Origin: Chimonanthus salicifolius
Taxonomy: Eukaryota > Streptophyta > Magnoliopsida > Laurales > Calycanthaceae
Direction: 5' to 3'
DNA: 64,000 nt
NCBI GenBank assembly: GCA_013350335.1
Contig: CM023539.1
Location: forward strand, 30,490,631 to 30,554,630
Part shown: piece by piece, positions 33,001 to 43,109 of the stretch
How the letters are laid out: the number at the start of each line of letters is the position of its first letter
Position numbering within the stretch: position 1 is the first letter of the stretch
The notes under the pieces: generated by a model
Databases searched by the model: none
What the model saw: only the letters and a program-made list of their open reading frames with translations
Told to the model about the DNA's origin: nothing
Translations under genes and position numbers: made by a program

Positions 33001-33759
33001 TACATTTATGTACATGTGATGGGTGGGACTCATTGCATATTTGTCATCATTGCATGGCATGGGTTTTACCTGGTTTTATATATTATGTTAAAATATATGT
33101 TTGGTACTAACCATGTGTTAGCCGTAACTGGAATACCTACTGGGCACGTTGTTCTAACGCTTTACTTCTACCCTAGTTGATGATACAGGTATTCAGGGGA
33201 ACGATGAACGTAAGACGGACCAGGCATAGGAGCTTGGAATACTTATTTTACATATTTTGAATAAAGTTACTCATGAACTTGTATTTGAGTATTTGGATTT
33301 CGGAATGTAATAACTTAGATGGTCGAATGATTTATTTCATAATTATGATGTTTTAATTATGGACAAGGACTTGACGTACTTTGCTATCTGATTGGAATAA
33401 ACTTGGTTCTATTATGTTTCCGAATTTTGATGTTATGATTCCGCAGATTATGATTTTTATTTCCCATCTTGATATTGCTATGTGTGAACCATTTTATTGG
33501 ACTGAGTCCATACACACATAGGGTTGGCCAGTTAAGGGTCGGACTTTGGAAGTTCGGACTCAACTTGTGTCGTGACGTCCCGCACTTTATCACTCTACTC
33601 TGTTATAAGAAAAAAAAAATATATACTCTAAATTTACGAGAAGAAGCGAGTGAAAAAGAGCGGGGCGTTACAGTTTGCAGACGGTCCACAGCTTGTCCAA
33701 TAATAACTAGACTCTCCAAGTCCGATCCAAAATGGACTCTAAGGAACTAGCCCATTTTT

Positions 33760-33825
33760 TTAATATTAATTAGGCCGGACCGGACCGTCCGCCGGGCCGA
33801 TCCAAATCCGTTCACAGGCCCTAGA
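33760..33825 (-). mobile_element. MITE-type terminus beside the PPR fragment
   Basis: On the minus strand this reads CTAGGGCCTGTGAACGGATT followed by GGATCGGCCCGG, a terminus like that at 19699 and similar to the hAT MITEs here. It directly abuts the truncation point of the PPR reading frame. A matching second end and TSD were not found. Confidence 0.4.
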
Positions 33826-34028
33826 AAAGGGTGTTGGTGGTCGTCGTTCTTGATAAGTGTGGCATGAATGGATTTCAGCTCTTTAAATTGGGAGCAGCCC
33901 TTGTCTTGCAAAAGAGAAATGATTGGGAATTTGCGAGACCGGGATGGAGGCTGAGGGGCTTGTGTAAGCTCTAAAGAAGTGGTTTGATACGTAGAAATGA
34001 CCAAATATGTGAAGAGAGATGACCTCAT
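33826..34028 (-). pseudogene. PPR protein N-terminus, truncated
   Basis: The frame starts at ATG 34026-34028 and is cut at about residue 68. It begins MRSSLFTYLVISTY, with Ser/Arg and few acids, like an organelle-targeting presequence. It then has RKFPIISLLQDKGCSQFKEL and KSIHATLIKND. The LLQ..GCSQFKELKSIHATLIK block is the typical opening of plant PLS-class PPR proteins, which bind organelle RNA. Beyond HQHPFL the frame runs into the repeat terminus at 33825 and no further PPR motifs follow within the window. This is the only trace of a cellular protein-coding gene that I recognise here. It may be a gene broken by insertion, or a fragment carried by a transposon. Confidence 0.6.
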
Positions 34029-34281
34029 TTGAAACAAGTCAGCAACACTTTGGATTAAGTCATTAAATTAAATTACTTTTAGAGGTAGGTGCAAGCAACT
34101 TTGACTATTGGACATTTTAAAAACAGAAATGAGGGTAAATTTGATTTTATAAATAAAAAAATGTAATAAAATTTGTTAATATGAAATAATCAAATTTGTT
34201 CATTTTCTTCTATTCTATTTTCATAATTGTTAGAATCATACATGGCTTCAAGTGTAGCTCCAACCAGAACTCAAGCCCATC

Positions 34282-34335
34282 TCTTTTTTTTTTTTTTTTC
34301 TCAAAATATCAAATTTGAATTTGAATTTGAATTTA
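34282..34335. repeat. Poly-T and (AATTTG)n microsatellite
   Basis: A T-run of about 16 is followed within 12 bp by four AATTTG-like units. Confidence 0.85.
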
Positions 34336-34778
34336 GGTTGACTTTAGTAGGTGAAAGTCTGAATTTGATCCAAAAGTTCAAATTTAAACTACAATACATA
34401 AAGTCTAACTTTGTAATTAGCCCTATATACAAATTTTAATGTATGTAGTAGATAATTTATATTTTCTAGAATAATATAAAATTGAACTCATTTTAAAATA
34501 GAAAGAAGTCCGCCCACATATAAATTCCAGGCTTGAAATTAGAATCGGATCTTATAAGTACAATATGGAACTAGTTCAAATTAACCATATTGAATATTCG
34601 AGTTCGATCTTAAGCTCAAGCCCCCAACCTTTTACTCACTTACCAAGTCCATACTCAATCTAAGCCCAAAATTTTGCACACCCAATTCAAGTTGCAACCC
34701 TCTATAAGGTTTGTTTTGTAAATCATTTCATTGATTGCGAACATGTCATTAGAACGAGAACAAACATTTAAATATATA

Positions 34779-34967
34779 TTCCTTCCGTCCTATTTTAGTT
34801 GTTTCATTTGAAAGATTTGTATTTTTTAACGAATTCTTTATATAAGGCTAGTACTTCACATGATCTCATCCATTTTCAACACACTTTATACTATTCTAAT
34901 ATATAAGATAACTATTTTGGAACAATTACAAAATTTATATAAGACAACTAATTTGAGACAGAAAGAG
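34779..34967. mobile_element. Stowaway-type MITE (Tc1/mariner)
   Basis: 189 bp flanked by TA on both sides (34777-34778, 34968-34969). The left end is TTCCTTCCGTCCTATTTTAG; the right end, reversed, reads CTCTTTCTGTCTCAAATTAG. This is the CTCCCTCCGT-type terminus of Stowaway elements with about 30-bp TIRs. Confidence 0.8.
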
Positions 34968-35750
34968 TATTATATTTTACTCATTGAAAATGTTATCTTG
35001 AAGAATTCATAAGGAATGCCCATTTGTTGAATATCATTGTTTTACTAGTCCACCAATGACAATTCTAAATAATTAATGAAACACTAAATATTGGTTGGAT
35101 AGCCATTCTACCATATTAGTTATGTTGTCTTGCCAAACAGAATGTCTTAGAAAGAAGTCACACCAACACTCATTCTCTATTCCATTCTCACTATTTCGCC
35201 TACTAAATAGCCCCTGTACGAGACTAAATTTTAGGATTTGATGCAACGATTATTTTTACAGGAGGATAGCTCTATTTTTTATTTATTTATGTGACAAAAA
35301 TGCTATACTAAAATGATGATTATCCGCCGTACTAAAAATTTAACAAGTCACTTTTGTCATTTAAAATATAATGGAAATAATGGGAATAATGGGGATGGCC
35401 ACTTTATAAAAAGAAAAAGAGATGTCTTTATCAATCCCTTATATTTTATTTTAAAATAAAATTACTACACGTGAGACCACATTCAGCCTAACGTGGCTTT
35501 AACGACATCTACTCACTCAATTGCTCCTAATAATATTAAGGTTGCATTTGGACGAGAAGAAAGTTTTGAAAGGATTTCTAGGAGATTTCGACGAGGAGAA
35601 AGTTTTGAAAGGGTTTCTCTAGGAGATTTTTTTTTTTAATTTTATTTGACAATTACAGGAGAAAAGATGTAAGAAGAAAATAAAATTCTATGTGACAAAG
35701 AAGTTGCTTTTGTAGGGTGACTGTAAATACGAGAAACTTAATATATTATC

Positions 35751-36098
35751 TAGGGTTGCAGCTTGGGTCGGGTTTTGGCCCGACCTTACATGATCCGATT
35801 AGAGAAATCATGCGGGTCAAGTAGAGAATTTTGAATTAGCGGGTCGAGTCAGATTGATAAGATAAATACCCGCATGAATTTCGGGTCGGATCGAGTTGAG
35901 GATTTTACAAGTTAACCCGGCCCGACCTGACCCAACCTATTTAAAATTAGGCTAAAATGGGTTCAGAATTCAGGTCAGGTCGGATTGTGAAGTTCGTGTT
36001 AAAAATTCGGGTTGAGTTGGGTCGGGTTCTATATATATTAACTCGGGTCGGGATGAGTTTTAAGGAACCCGACCCGCCCGACCCGAGTTGCAGCCCTA
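35751..36098. mobile_element. hAT-like MITE
   Basis: 348 bp. TIRs TAGGGTTGCAGCTTGGGTCG and its counterpart ending GAGTTGCAGCCCTA. The 8-bp TSD ATATTATC/ATATTATT (35743-35750, 36099-36106) matches 7 of 8. GGGTCGGG motifs are frequent inside. No transposase. Confidence 0.85.
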
Positions 36099-36106
36099 AT
36101 ATTATT

Positions 36107-37778
36107 TTCAATTTTAAAAAAATTGAAGTTTCAGCCATAAAATTTTTGAAAATTCACCTAAAAATCCCAATAACTTTTTTAATTTCAATAAAAAATTCTA
36201 AGATTTTGAATAATTTTTTTAGATAAGTCAAGATATATTATACTAAATAAACTATTTATATATGTTTTGATTGAAATAAAAAATAATTTAAAACGTTCTC
36301 TAAGAATATTTTGATAGATGGTTTAATTTTTAAAACATTTCACCATTTTTTTATATTAGTTCAATAAAAATAAAACTTTATCATTGTAGAAAATAAATTA
36401 TATTCTAATTTTTATTAATAATTTGACATTATTTATAATATTTAATTGATGATATAGATTTAATCGATTTTGACTAAAGTTTAATTCAATTGAATTTAGT
36501 TAATCCAACTTTATGTGATTGTTCGATTTTTAAAACATCATTTCGCTTTCATTTTTAATTTAGTTCTCGTTTTATAAAACCCCTTCGATTGTAAACATTC
36601 GGCAACTTTTTGGAAAATCGAAATAATCGACTTCTCTGTTTTTTAGAACCATTTTCTCCCCCTTCTTCTTCCTTCTCTGTCTGGACTGCTCCTTCTGCCT
36701 TTCTCCCTTTTTCTTTCTTCCTTTGTTCAAATTCCTTTATTAGAGTACCGTTCCCAGACAGTGATCAGGAACGGCTTGTTTCTTTCCACCCTGCCAGCTG
36801 TCGCCTAACGGTTCGCATGTCACCCATCGGACGCTGCCACTCCAGCCTGCCTGTGCGACGGCGGAAGACCTTCGCCTTTTCCCCAGGTGACTTCGATCTT
36901 CACAAGCCGGGTTGCTACCCTCTTTGATGTCCGCTGCAGCCACCTTTTTGCCCAGATCTGACTACCCCTCTCCCTGCTGCTTGACTAGTGTGTCTCACCA
37001 TCTCTGCACAGCCTTCCAGTCATCCGCTGCAATAATTTACGCACCTGATGTGGGCTTAGAGTCAAATCTCAAGAGAAATCAATCTGTAGACTGTAGTTTT
37101 AAAGTATGGTCTCTGAAAAATCTCGTGTAGTCGATCATAGTTCGTGAAATAATTATACCTTGGCTAGGGTTGCTAAACAATATCCGAAATGAAACACAAA
37201 AGTATGAGAATTCAACTATGATTAATGGAGTCTAGATTAAGGTATCTTTTAATCCAATTGATTTTAATGATGCGAAAGCGAATGACTAAAATAGATTAAA
37301 GAGAGGTAATAATAATTTTAATCTAAAGACCATAAGCCCTGGAAGAACTATAATCACCAAGAGTTACTTGCAAAAGTTTTGATCCTAGTACAAAGACCAA
37401 GAAGGCTTTCACTCATGGCTGAAGCCAGGTGTGCACTTACACTTTAAATCCAAGATTCTTTGTTCCAAAAATTCAAAAGTATGTAATAAATTAAAAAATT
37501 ACAATGAATTTATAGGAAACAAACTGCAAAAGACCAACAAATCCCTACCATGGTTGACCAAGCCATGAGAGATTTGTGGGATTTTTCTAATATAAAAACC
37601 TAGAAAATAAATAAAGATAAAACCATTCTAGGATTGTCTGGCTCATGTGGGATCAACCCTAGATTTATTTCTAAACACTCGAAATAAAGAAAACAAGTAA
37701 ATATCATATCACTAAAATATTGGATTCACCCATGTGGAATCCAGTCACTGGAGATTTTATTCAATTTCCACTTGAAGA
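36107..37778. other. Unassigned stretch with a GC-rich island
   Basis: 36107-36600 is AT-rich. 36603-37125 is unusually GC-rich for its surroundings, with CT-rich runs and an open but unrecognised frame at 36610-36927. It shares CAGATCTGAC..CTGCTGCTTGA with 45205-45240, so it may be a piece of the same copia internal region, or of a plant gene leader. 37130-37778 shows nothing I recognise. Confidence 0.4.
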
Positions 37779-37783
37779 CTTTC

Positions 37784-38573
37784 TGTTAGTGCCCCGGCTT
37801 GCCAAGTCACCTATTTGTCAAATTCATGACCTCAGTGAAGCATTGCCTTGGAAGATTGAAGCCAATGAAACAAGCCTCAAAGCAATAAAGATCAATTGAA
37901 GTTTCCAAGTTCATCACATGTATGGAAATCGCATAGGTAAATTGGCCATAAATGATCTTAGGTGGAACCCACACCTTTAGTGGACCTTGCCTAGGCTTAG
38001 TGGAACAAGTTGGTAAATGCATAATCAAGCCTTAGTGCACCTTGGACAAACTCAGAACCAAATGGGACAAACATTGAAAATCTGGTAAACTGTCAGGTCG
38101 ACATGTCGTGTCCACCAACCCATCGGTGTGAGAGGACTGACCCATCATGGTCATCGACACAATGATCGGATTGATGAGGGCTTTGGATTGGAAGGCTTAT
38201 CATTCAAGGTTGCTCTCAGATCGAGTGTATTGAGTTCACCGACCCCTTAGTGAGATAGGACAGACCTATCGAGTCCATCGATACATCGATTGGAAAATTC
38301 GAGCTTCTAGTTTGAAACAGACTGTAAAACCAGGTTGCTCTCATATCGAGTGTCTCGTGCACATTGACACATTGATAATGATAGATAGGCCCATTGGTGA
38401 GCACGACACGTCGACCTGGGTTGAATATGAGCTTTGGAGCTTAGAACTTTGGGGTACTCTCAGATAGACACATTGAAATAATCGACCCATCGAGAGTACT
38501 AGGACCGATCCATCGATGAACAGACATGTCAACCTGGAACTGAAACTCTGTCTGCATGTCTACCTCTGTGATG
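37784..38573 (+). repeat. 5' LTR of the deleted copia, 3' end missing
   Basis: It aligns with 40073-40491 over its first about 290 bp, then continues through a part with repeated ACCCATCGGTG/CGACATGTCG-like palindromes (38090-38550). The LTR end and PBS are lost at the junction with the TRIM fragment. Confidence 0.75.
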
Positions 38574-38820
38574 TGACAGAGCTGGGGACTACTCTGATTT
38601 TAAGGGGGTAGATTGTAATACCCCCACCCACCTCAAAGAAAGTCCCACATCGGAAGTGAGGTGGGTGGGTTGGGTGTTAATAAGAGGGAAGCCCTCCTCT
38701 CCCATGTGTGAGGCCCTTTGGGCCTCGCCATGTGGGCCAGGGCCTAAAGCAAAATTTTAAGGGCATGGTGGGCCCAAAGCGGATAATATCACACTGAGAA
38801 GTTGGGGTAGGGTCATTACA
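38574..38820 (+). mobile_element. Truncated TRIM (internal end plus 3' LTR)
   Basis: 38574-38613 is a TRIM internal 3' end (GGGGACTACTCTG, then the purine tract TTAAGGGGGTAGAT). 38614-38820 is a TRIM LTR, TGTAATACCCCC to GGTCATTACA, with GTCCCACATCGG and CAAAGCGGATAATATC. The TRIM's 5' LTR and PBS are absent. The copia RT frame starts immediately after it. Confidence 0.82.
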
Positions 38821-39571
38821 ATGGTTTCCAAAGGGAGAGTGTGGACAAGACCTTTTTTGTCCAAAAGACCAATAAATTCATCCTTATTGCCCAAATCTAT
38901 GTTGATGACATAGTGTTTGGATCAACTTGTGAAAATGCCACAATTGAATTCTCCAAACTCATGAAATCGGAATTTAAAATGAGTATGGTGGGGGAATTGA
39001 ACTACTTTGTTGGTCTTCAAATTGAGCAACATAAAGAATGCCTCTTTATCTCTCAATCAAAATATGCAAAGGAACTTGTGAAGAAATTTGTCCTTGATGG
39101 ATGCAGTTTTCGACTATCCCCATGAGCACTACAATCAAGTTATCCAAGGATGATAGTGGAAAGGATGTGGACCCTAGCTTGTATAGAAGCATGATTGGGA
39201 GTCTCTTGTATCTCACAGCTAGTCGGCCGAATATCTCTTTTAGTGTTGGAGCCTGTGCAAGATTTCAAGCAAACCAAAGGAATCACATCTCAAAACTGTA
39301 AAAAGGATTATCAAGTATGTGGCCGAGACTACGACCTTGTATTGTGATAACACAAAGTGCAATCAACATCTCAAAGAATCTTGTGCAACACTCAAGGACC
39401 AAGCATATTGACATAAGGCATCATTTCGTCAGAGAGTTGTTGGAGGAGAAGACTATCGAGTTTGAGCACATTAGTACGGAGAACCAATTGGCGGATATCA
39501 TGACCAAACCCTTGGATTCAACTAGGTTTCTCTACATTAGGAAGTCCATTGGCATTTGTGTTTCCCCTTAG
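38821..39571 (+). pseudogene. Copia RT end and RNase H, frameshifted
   Basis: It opens mid-protein with NGFQRESVDKTFFVQK, then the active-site block AQIYVDDIVFGS (YVDD, about 38896-38907) and MVGELNYFVGLQIEQ. A frameshift near 39100 leads to PMSTTIKLSKD and SMIGSLLYLTASRPNISFSV. About 100 residues are then missing, and the RNase H end follows: SAINISKNLVQHSRTKHIDI, RHHFVRELLEE, ENQLADIMTKPLDSTRF, with a stop at 39569-39571. The first RNase H Asp region is lost. Strong copia identity; non-functional. Confidence 0.92.
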
Positions 39572-40072
39572 TATTCTCTACTACTTGTTCTTGCACTTAT
39601 ATTTGTACATTCTTTTGTTTTTCTCATCATGTGTGGTGTGGTACATCTTCTCTTCTCCTTATCTAGTCAAACAATTGGGACTTGTTGAAGCACTCTAATT
39701 GGCATATTATTTGTGTTTTGGACCCATTGTCAATTTATGACAAAAAATGGGAGAATGTGTCGAAGCTTTGAACAAGCTTAAAGTATGAATTGAGGGGGAG
39801 AGATGATGTTAAGTGCTTAAATGCATATGTTTTTATCGACTAATGGTTGAGGCGGAGACATTGTGCTTCCACCCAGTGTTTAAATGTTTACTTACAGGTA
39901 TACTCATCTTGAGGGGGAGCAATGTGAAGGAACTTAGTGTCTTATGAATGTTATTTGAATTTGAATCTTGTAATTGTTGTAATTATTTATTCAAATGAGT
40001 TGTAAGGGTTGGGATTTGTGTTTGTATTCATTAGCTACTAGGTTTTTGTCACAAATTGACAAAGGGGAAGAT
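39572..40072 (+). other. Copia 3' untranslated part with repeated purine tracts
   Basis: Contains GACTTGTTGAAGCAC followed by TTTATGACAAAAAATGGGAG, and further GAGGGGGAG tracts near 39793 and 39912, before the PPT. The same TTGTTGAAGCAC/TTTATGACAAAAAGGGGGAG block occurs at 52210-52275 in the other copia element. Confidence 0.6.
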
Positions 40073-40610
40073 TGTTAGTGCCCCGAATTGCCGAGTCACC
40101 TATTTGTCAAATTCGTGACCTCAGTGAAGCATTGCCTTGGAAGATTGAAGCCAATGAAACAAGCCTCAATGCAATGAAGATCAGTTGAAGTTTCCAAGTT
40201 CGTCAAATATATGACAATCACACTGGTAAATTGTTTATAGATGACCTTAGGTGGAACCCACACCCTTAGTTGACCTTGCCTAGGTTTAGTGGAACAAGTT
40301 GGTAAATACATAATCAAGCCTTTGTGCACCCTGGACAGACTCGAAACCAAATGGGACAACTTGCTTAATTGTGTTACATTGTTACATTAATTTTTATTAA
40401 TCAAGTTATTTGCGAAATGTTAGAAAAATTGGAGATTGTCCTATTTAGCCCCCCCTCTCTAGACAATCCATTCTAGCACCCAGGACTTTCACTTTCCTTG
40501 CATGCGGATTTGCGCCACCTCACTCCTTATCTCCAGTGATTTTCTGACTCTCCATTCCCTGTCTAGAACTGATGATCTGGACCGTAGACTTATCACTGTA
40601 GTGTTGCCCA

Positions 40611-42660
40611 AAGAATTACCCAAGATGGGGGATTGAATTGGGTATTTGACAAATTTTTCCTTTTCCTTGTGATTTCCACAAATTCAAAGCAAGAAGAGAA
40701 AGATTAACAAATGAACAAATAAATTCAAGTAAACTAAGAGAGATAGATGAGAATATATATAGAATTGAAACCGTCGATTAAGAGAGGTTCGGCAAACGAC
40801 CTACGTCCTCGAGTCAAGAGAACCCATTGGGATTTGCGACACACTATTTGTCATTCTTAATGGTAAAGCACAAACCGATACAAAAGCTCCTTACGGGAGG
40901 AGAGAGACCCAAGTCAATAATATGAAGTCGAAAACACTCTTCTTCTTCAATAATGTTGCTTTAACCCTTTACAAATTTGATACCATGTACAACGATCAAT
41001 CTTGAATAACTCTTGATGATATAAAATTGATCAAGCTTAAGAGTTAATCAATGAGAGAATATCAATAGCTCAAGTAGAGATATGAAAGTTATTTGGGGAT
41101 TTTGAGCAAGGTGAGTAAGAGAAGAATAAATTTCAAGATTGGAAGTTATTGGAGAGTAATAAATCATTTTTCTCTAACATAACGTGACCGTTGGAGACTT
41201 CATTTAATGCTCCATAACGTGACTGTTTTTCGTAGATTCGGTCGACTGGATTATCATTCGACCATCTGAATGTCCAAAGATAGTATAATAGTTCGATGCA
41301 TTCGGTTGTCCCAATACGGAGATACGCTCATCCGGATTTATCAAAGAGCACATCTTTGTTTCCATAAAACACTTTGGTCGACTAGATTTATACATTCGAT
41401 CGCCCGGATTTATCAAAGAGTTATTTTTCATTCTTGCATTTAACTTAGCTTGATCGAACTTCTTGCATTCGTCTGGATTTATCTAAGATAAGAGTACAAC
41501 AGTTTAGCACATTCGGTCGACCGGATATTTTCGGTTCGTCTGAGTTTAGTAAAGTTTGTATCTCAGTTAAATCTTTTTTATCATGTCCATAATGATTTTA
41601 AATGAGTGAGCGGTAATATCCAAGAACCTACAAATGTATAGTCTATTGGTTTCTTAAGGTCCTAGAGGTATCACTTGAGCTATGATGTTCAGTCATTGAA
41701 TAACTTTACAATAATTTTAGAACACGCATGCTCTAAGAATAAAGACACTGATATATAGCCTTCAATGCTTTAATCTTCATGTCATGACCCTTGTGATCTT
41801 CAATAAGTGCTTGCGAGCTTTTCTTCATAACTCATAGTGTGATACCCCACTCAAGAGAGGGGACCCAACCTTGAAAGCTTGGAGCATCCCAAGTGAGAAA
41901 AATTCCCAGAATGTGCTGGAGTCCCACATCGCCTAGAGCCTTGGTGCTCCTCTGGTATATATGGTGTGCCTTCCTCTTTCCAATACAAGGCATTTTAGGA
42001 GCATTCCTTAGGTCTGCTCGCCATAAACAAAGCCGTGCAGGCCCTTCTCCTGGCCCAAAGCAGACAATATTGTGCTGGAAAGACGGGGCGTTACAGTTTG
42101 TACCAGAGCACGATTCAACACTCAGACTGAGGGTGTGGGCCTGTAGTATGTGTTTAGTGGATAGAGTTGGGGACGACTCTGGTCTTAAGGGGGGTAGGTT
42201 GTGATACCTCACCCCGAGGGGGCCAACCTTAAAAGCCAGGAGCATCCCGAGTGAGAAAAATTCGCTAGTGTGGGCACATTCAGGAGTCCCACATCGCCTG
42301 GAGACTTGGTGCTCCTCTGGTATATATGTGTGTGGCTTCCTCATTCTAGTACAAAGCCTTTTGGGAGCATTCCTTGGGTCTGTTCGCCAAAAACAAAGTC
42401 ATGCGGGCCTAAAGCGGAAAATATTGTGTAAGACGAACAGGGTTTTACACATAGATAGCTTGTATAGGACTAGTTTGATATCCAATACATGTCTCCTTCA
42501 CAGCTAAATGTATTCTTTGTTTTGACCTGGAACTAACGCACATTATACCTAAACACAGAGTGTTAGCACAGTTCATCAATTGCTTTGTTATCATCAAAAC
42601 CACCCAAGAATCATGGGTTGCAACCTTGGGGATCACATGTTGGAGAGAGTTTTGGAGACT
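40611..42660 (-). mobile_element. Probable minus copia LTR fragment, split by a TRIM
   Basis: The minus strand ends with CATCTTGGGTAATTCTTTGG near 40611, and earlier carries the AGGTTCGGCAAACGACCTAC block (40786) common in long copia LTRs. Around 41215-41560 short palindromic TTCGGTCGACCGGA-like motifs recur at least six times. TRIM 41838-42449 interrupts it, and similar AT-rich LTR text continues to about 42660. No TSD or pol is visible. Confidence 0.4.
41838..42449 (+). mobile_element. Complete TRIM
   Basis: 612 bp with the perfect TSD CATAG (41833-41837, 42450-42454). LTR1 41838-42095 and LTR2 42200-42449, both starting TGTGATACC and ending TTACA. The internal part is only 104 bp: PBS-like TTGTACCAGAGCACG at 42098, GGGGACGACTCTGGT, and the PPT CTTAAGGGGGGTAGGT ending at 42199. 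The LTRs share GTCCCACATCGCC, GCTCCTCTGGTATATAT and CAAAGC.GA.AATATTGTG. Confidence 0.95.
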
Positions 42661-43109
42661 GGCTTAGAAGAGTGGGCTTAGATATGGATCTAGCTTGCTT
42701 ATGGTTTGGGCTTAGACTTACAGATTGATCTAAGTCATTCGGGTTTTTTGGTTATTGGACTTGAGCTAACAAATTGACTAGATTTATGAAATGGAGTCCA
42801 ATGGTGTTTGTTTTGATCAGATCAGGTAATGGAAGCCACTCAAATTGTCCTTGTGATCAAATCCACTAAAGTCCACCGAATGTGAATCATCAGTTTATCC
42901 GAGTGTTTGATTAAGGTGCATAGTCAATTCATCACTAGTCTAAGCAGTTTTGGTCTTTGGACTGAGTGGTCATGGAAGTTGAGGGTTTATCCAATACCTC
43001 TTCCATGGGCACGGACCACTTTCTATTCACCTATTTCCGAATCATATTTATTGGTGAAAACATATAAAGTTTTTCAATTCATTTTTTTTTATCATAAATA
43101 GAGATTTGG

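Larger units (their letters stand above)
30995..33176 (+). other. Candidate leader intron with hairpin array
   Basis: The donor AAAGAG/GTTAGTATC and an acceptor in TTCTAACGCTTTACTTCTAC then CCTAG bound 2.18 kb. The CTAAC branch point and pyrimidine tract are well formed. The same acceptor block recurs nearly unchanged in the LTRs at 21944 and 59746 while surrounding sequence differs. Confidence 0.45.
30388..33672 (+). mobile_element. Gypsy solo LTR with hairpin array
   Basis: 3,285 bp from TGTAACAGCTCGG to GGGGCGTTACA, with the perfect TSD GTTTG (30383-30387, 33673-33677). The layout is TATAAAAG at 30813, CT/AG-rich leader, donor AGAG/GTTAGT at 30995, seven two-armed hairpins, the GC-rich module, GTTCTAACGC branch and TTCTACCCTAG acceptor. 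It is related to the LTRs at 21944, 56071 and 59746. Confidence 0.93.
37784..40491 (+). mobile_element. Ty1/copia retrotransposon, internally deleted
   Basis: Perfect TSD CTTTC (37779-37783, 40492-40496). The left LTR starts TGTTAGTGCCCCGG at 37784; the right LTR is 40073-40491, ending ACTTTCA. A purine tract, AAAGGGGAAGAT, precedes the right LTR. Between them only the end of RT, part of RNase H and a 0.5-kb 3' untranslated part survive; gag, protease and integrase are missing. A TRIM fragment sits at the deletion junction. The LTRs differ: the right one lost a middle section that the left one keeps. Confidence 0.9.

Noticed and set aside
30275..33731. GACTCTCCACGTCCGATCC (30275) and GACTCTCCAAGTCCGATCC (33712) as element ends
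   Set aside because: The repeat pair flanks the solo LTR but lies outside its perfect 5-bp TSD, so it is a pre-existing local duplication.
19699..33825. CTAGGCCTGTAAACGGA and TCCGTTCACAGGCCCTAG as two ends of one 14-kb transposon
   Set aside because: The termini are inverted and similar, but no 8-bp target duplication matches and complete retrotransposons lie between. Two unrelated MITE ends are more likely.
36610..36927. 105-residue plus ORF as a host gene exon
   Set aside because: Ser/Pro/Phe-rich CT-run composition and no recognisable domain; the region may belong to a retroelement leader. Left unassigned.
41832..42344. 170-residue minus ORF
   Set aside because: It runs through both LTRs of a TRIM and has no family motif; it is open by chance in a GC-richer repeat.
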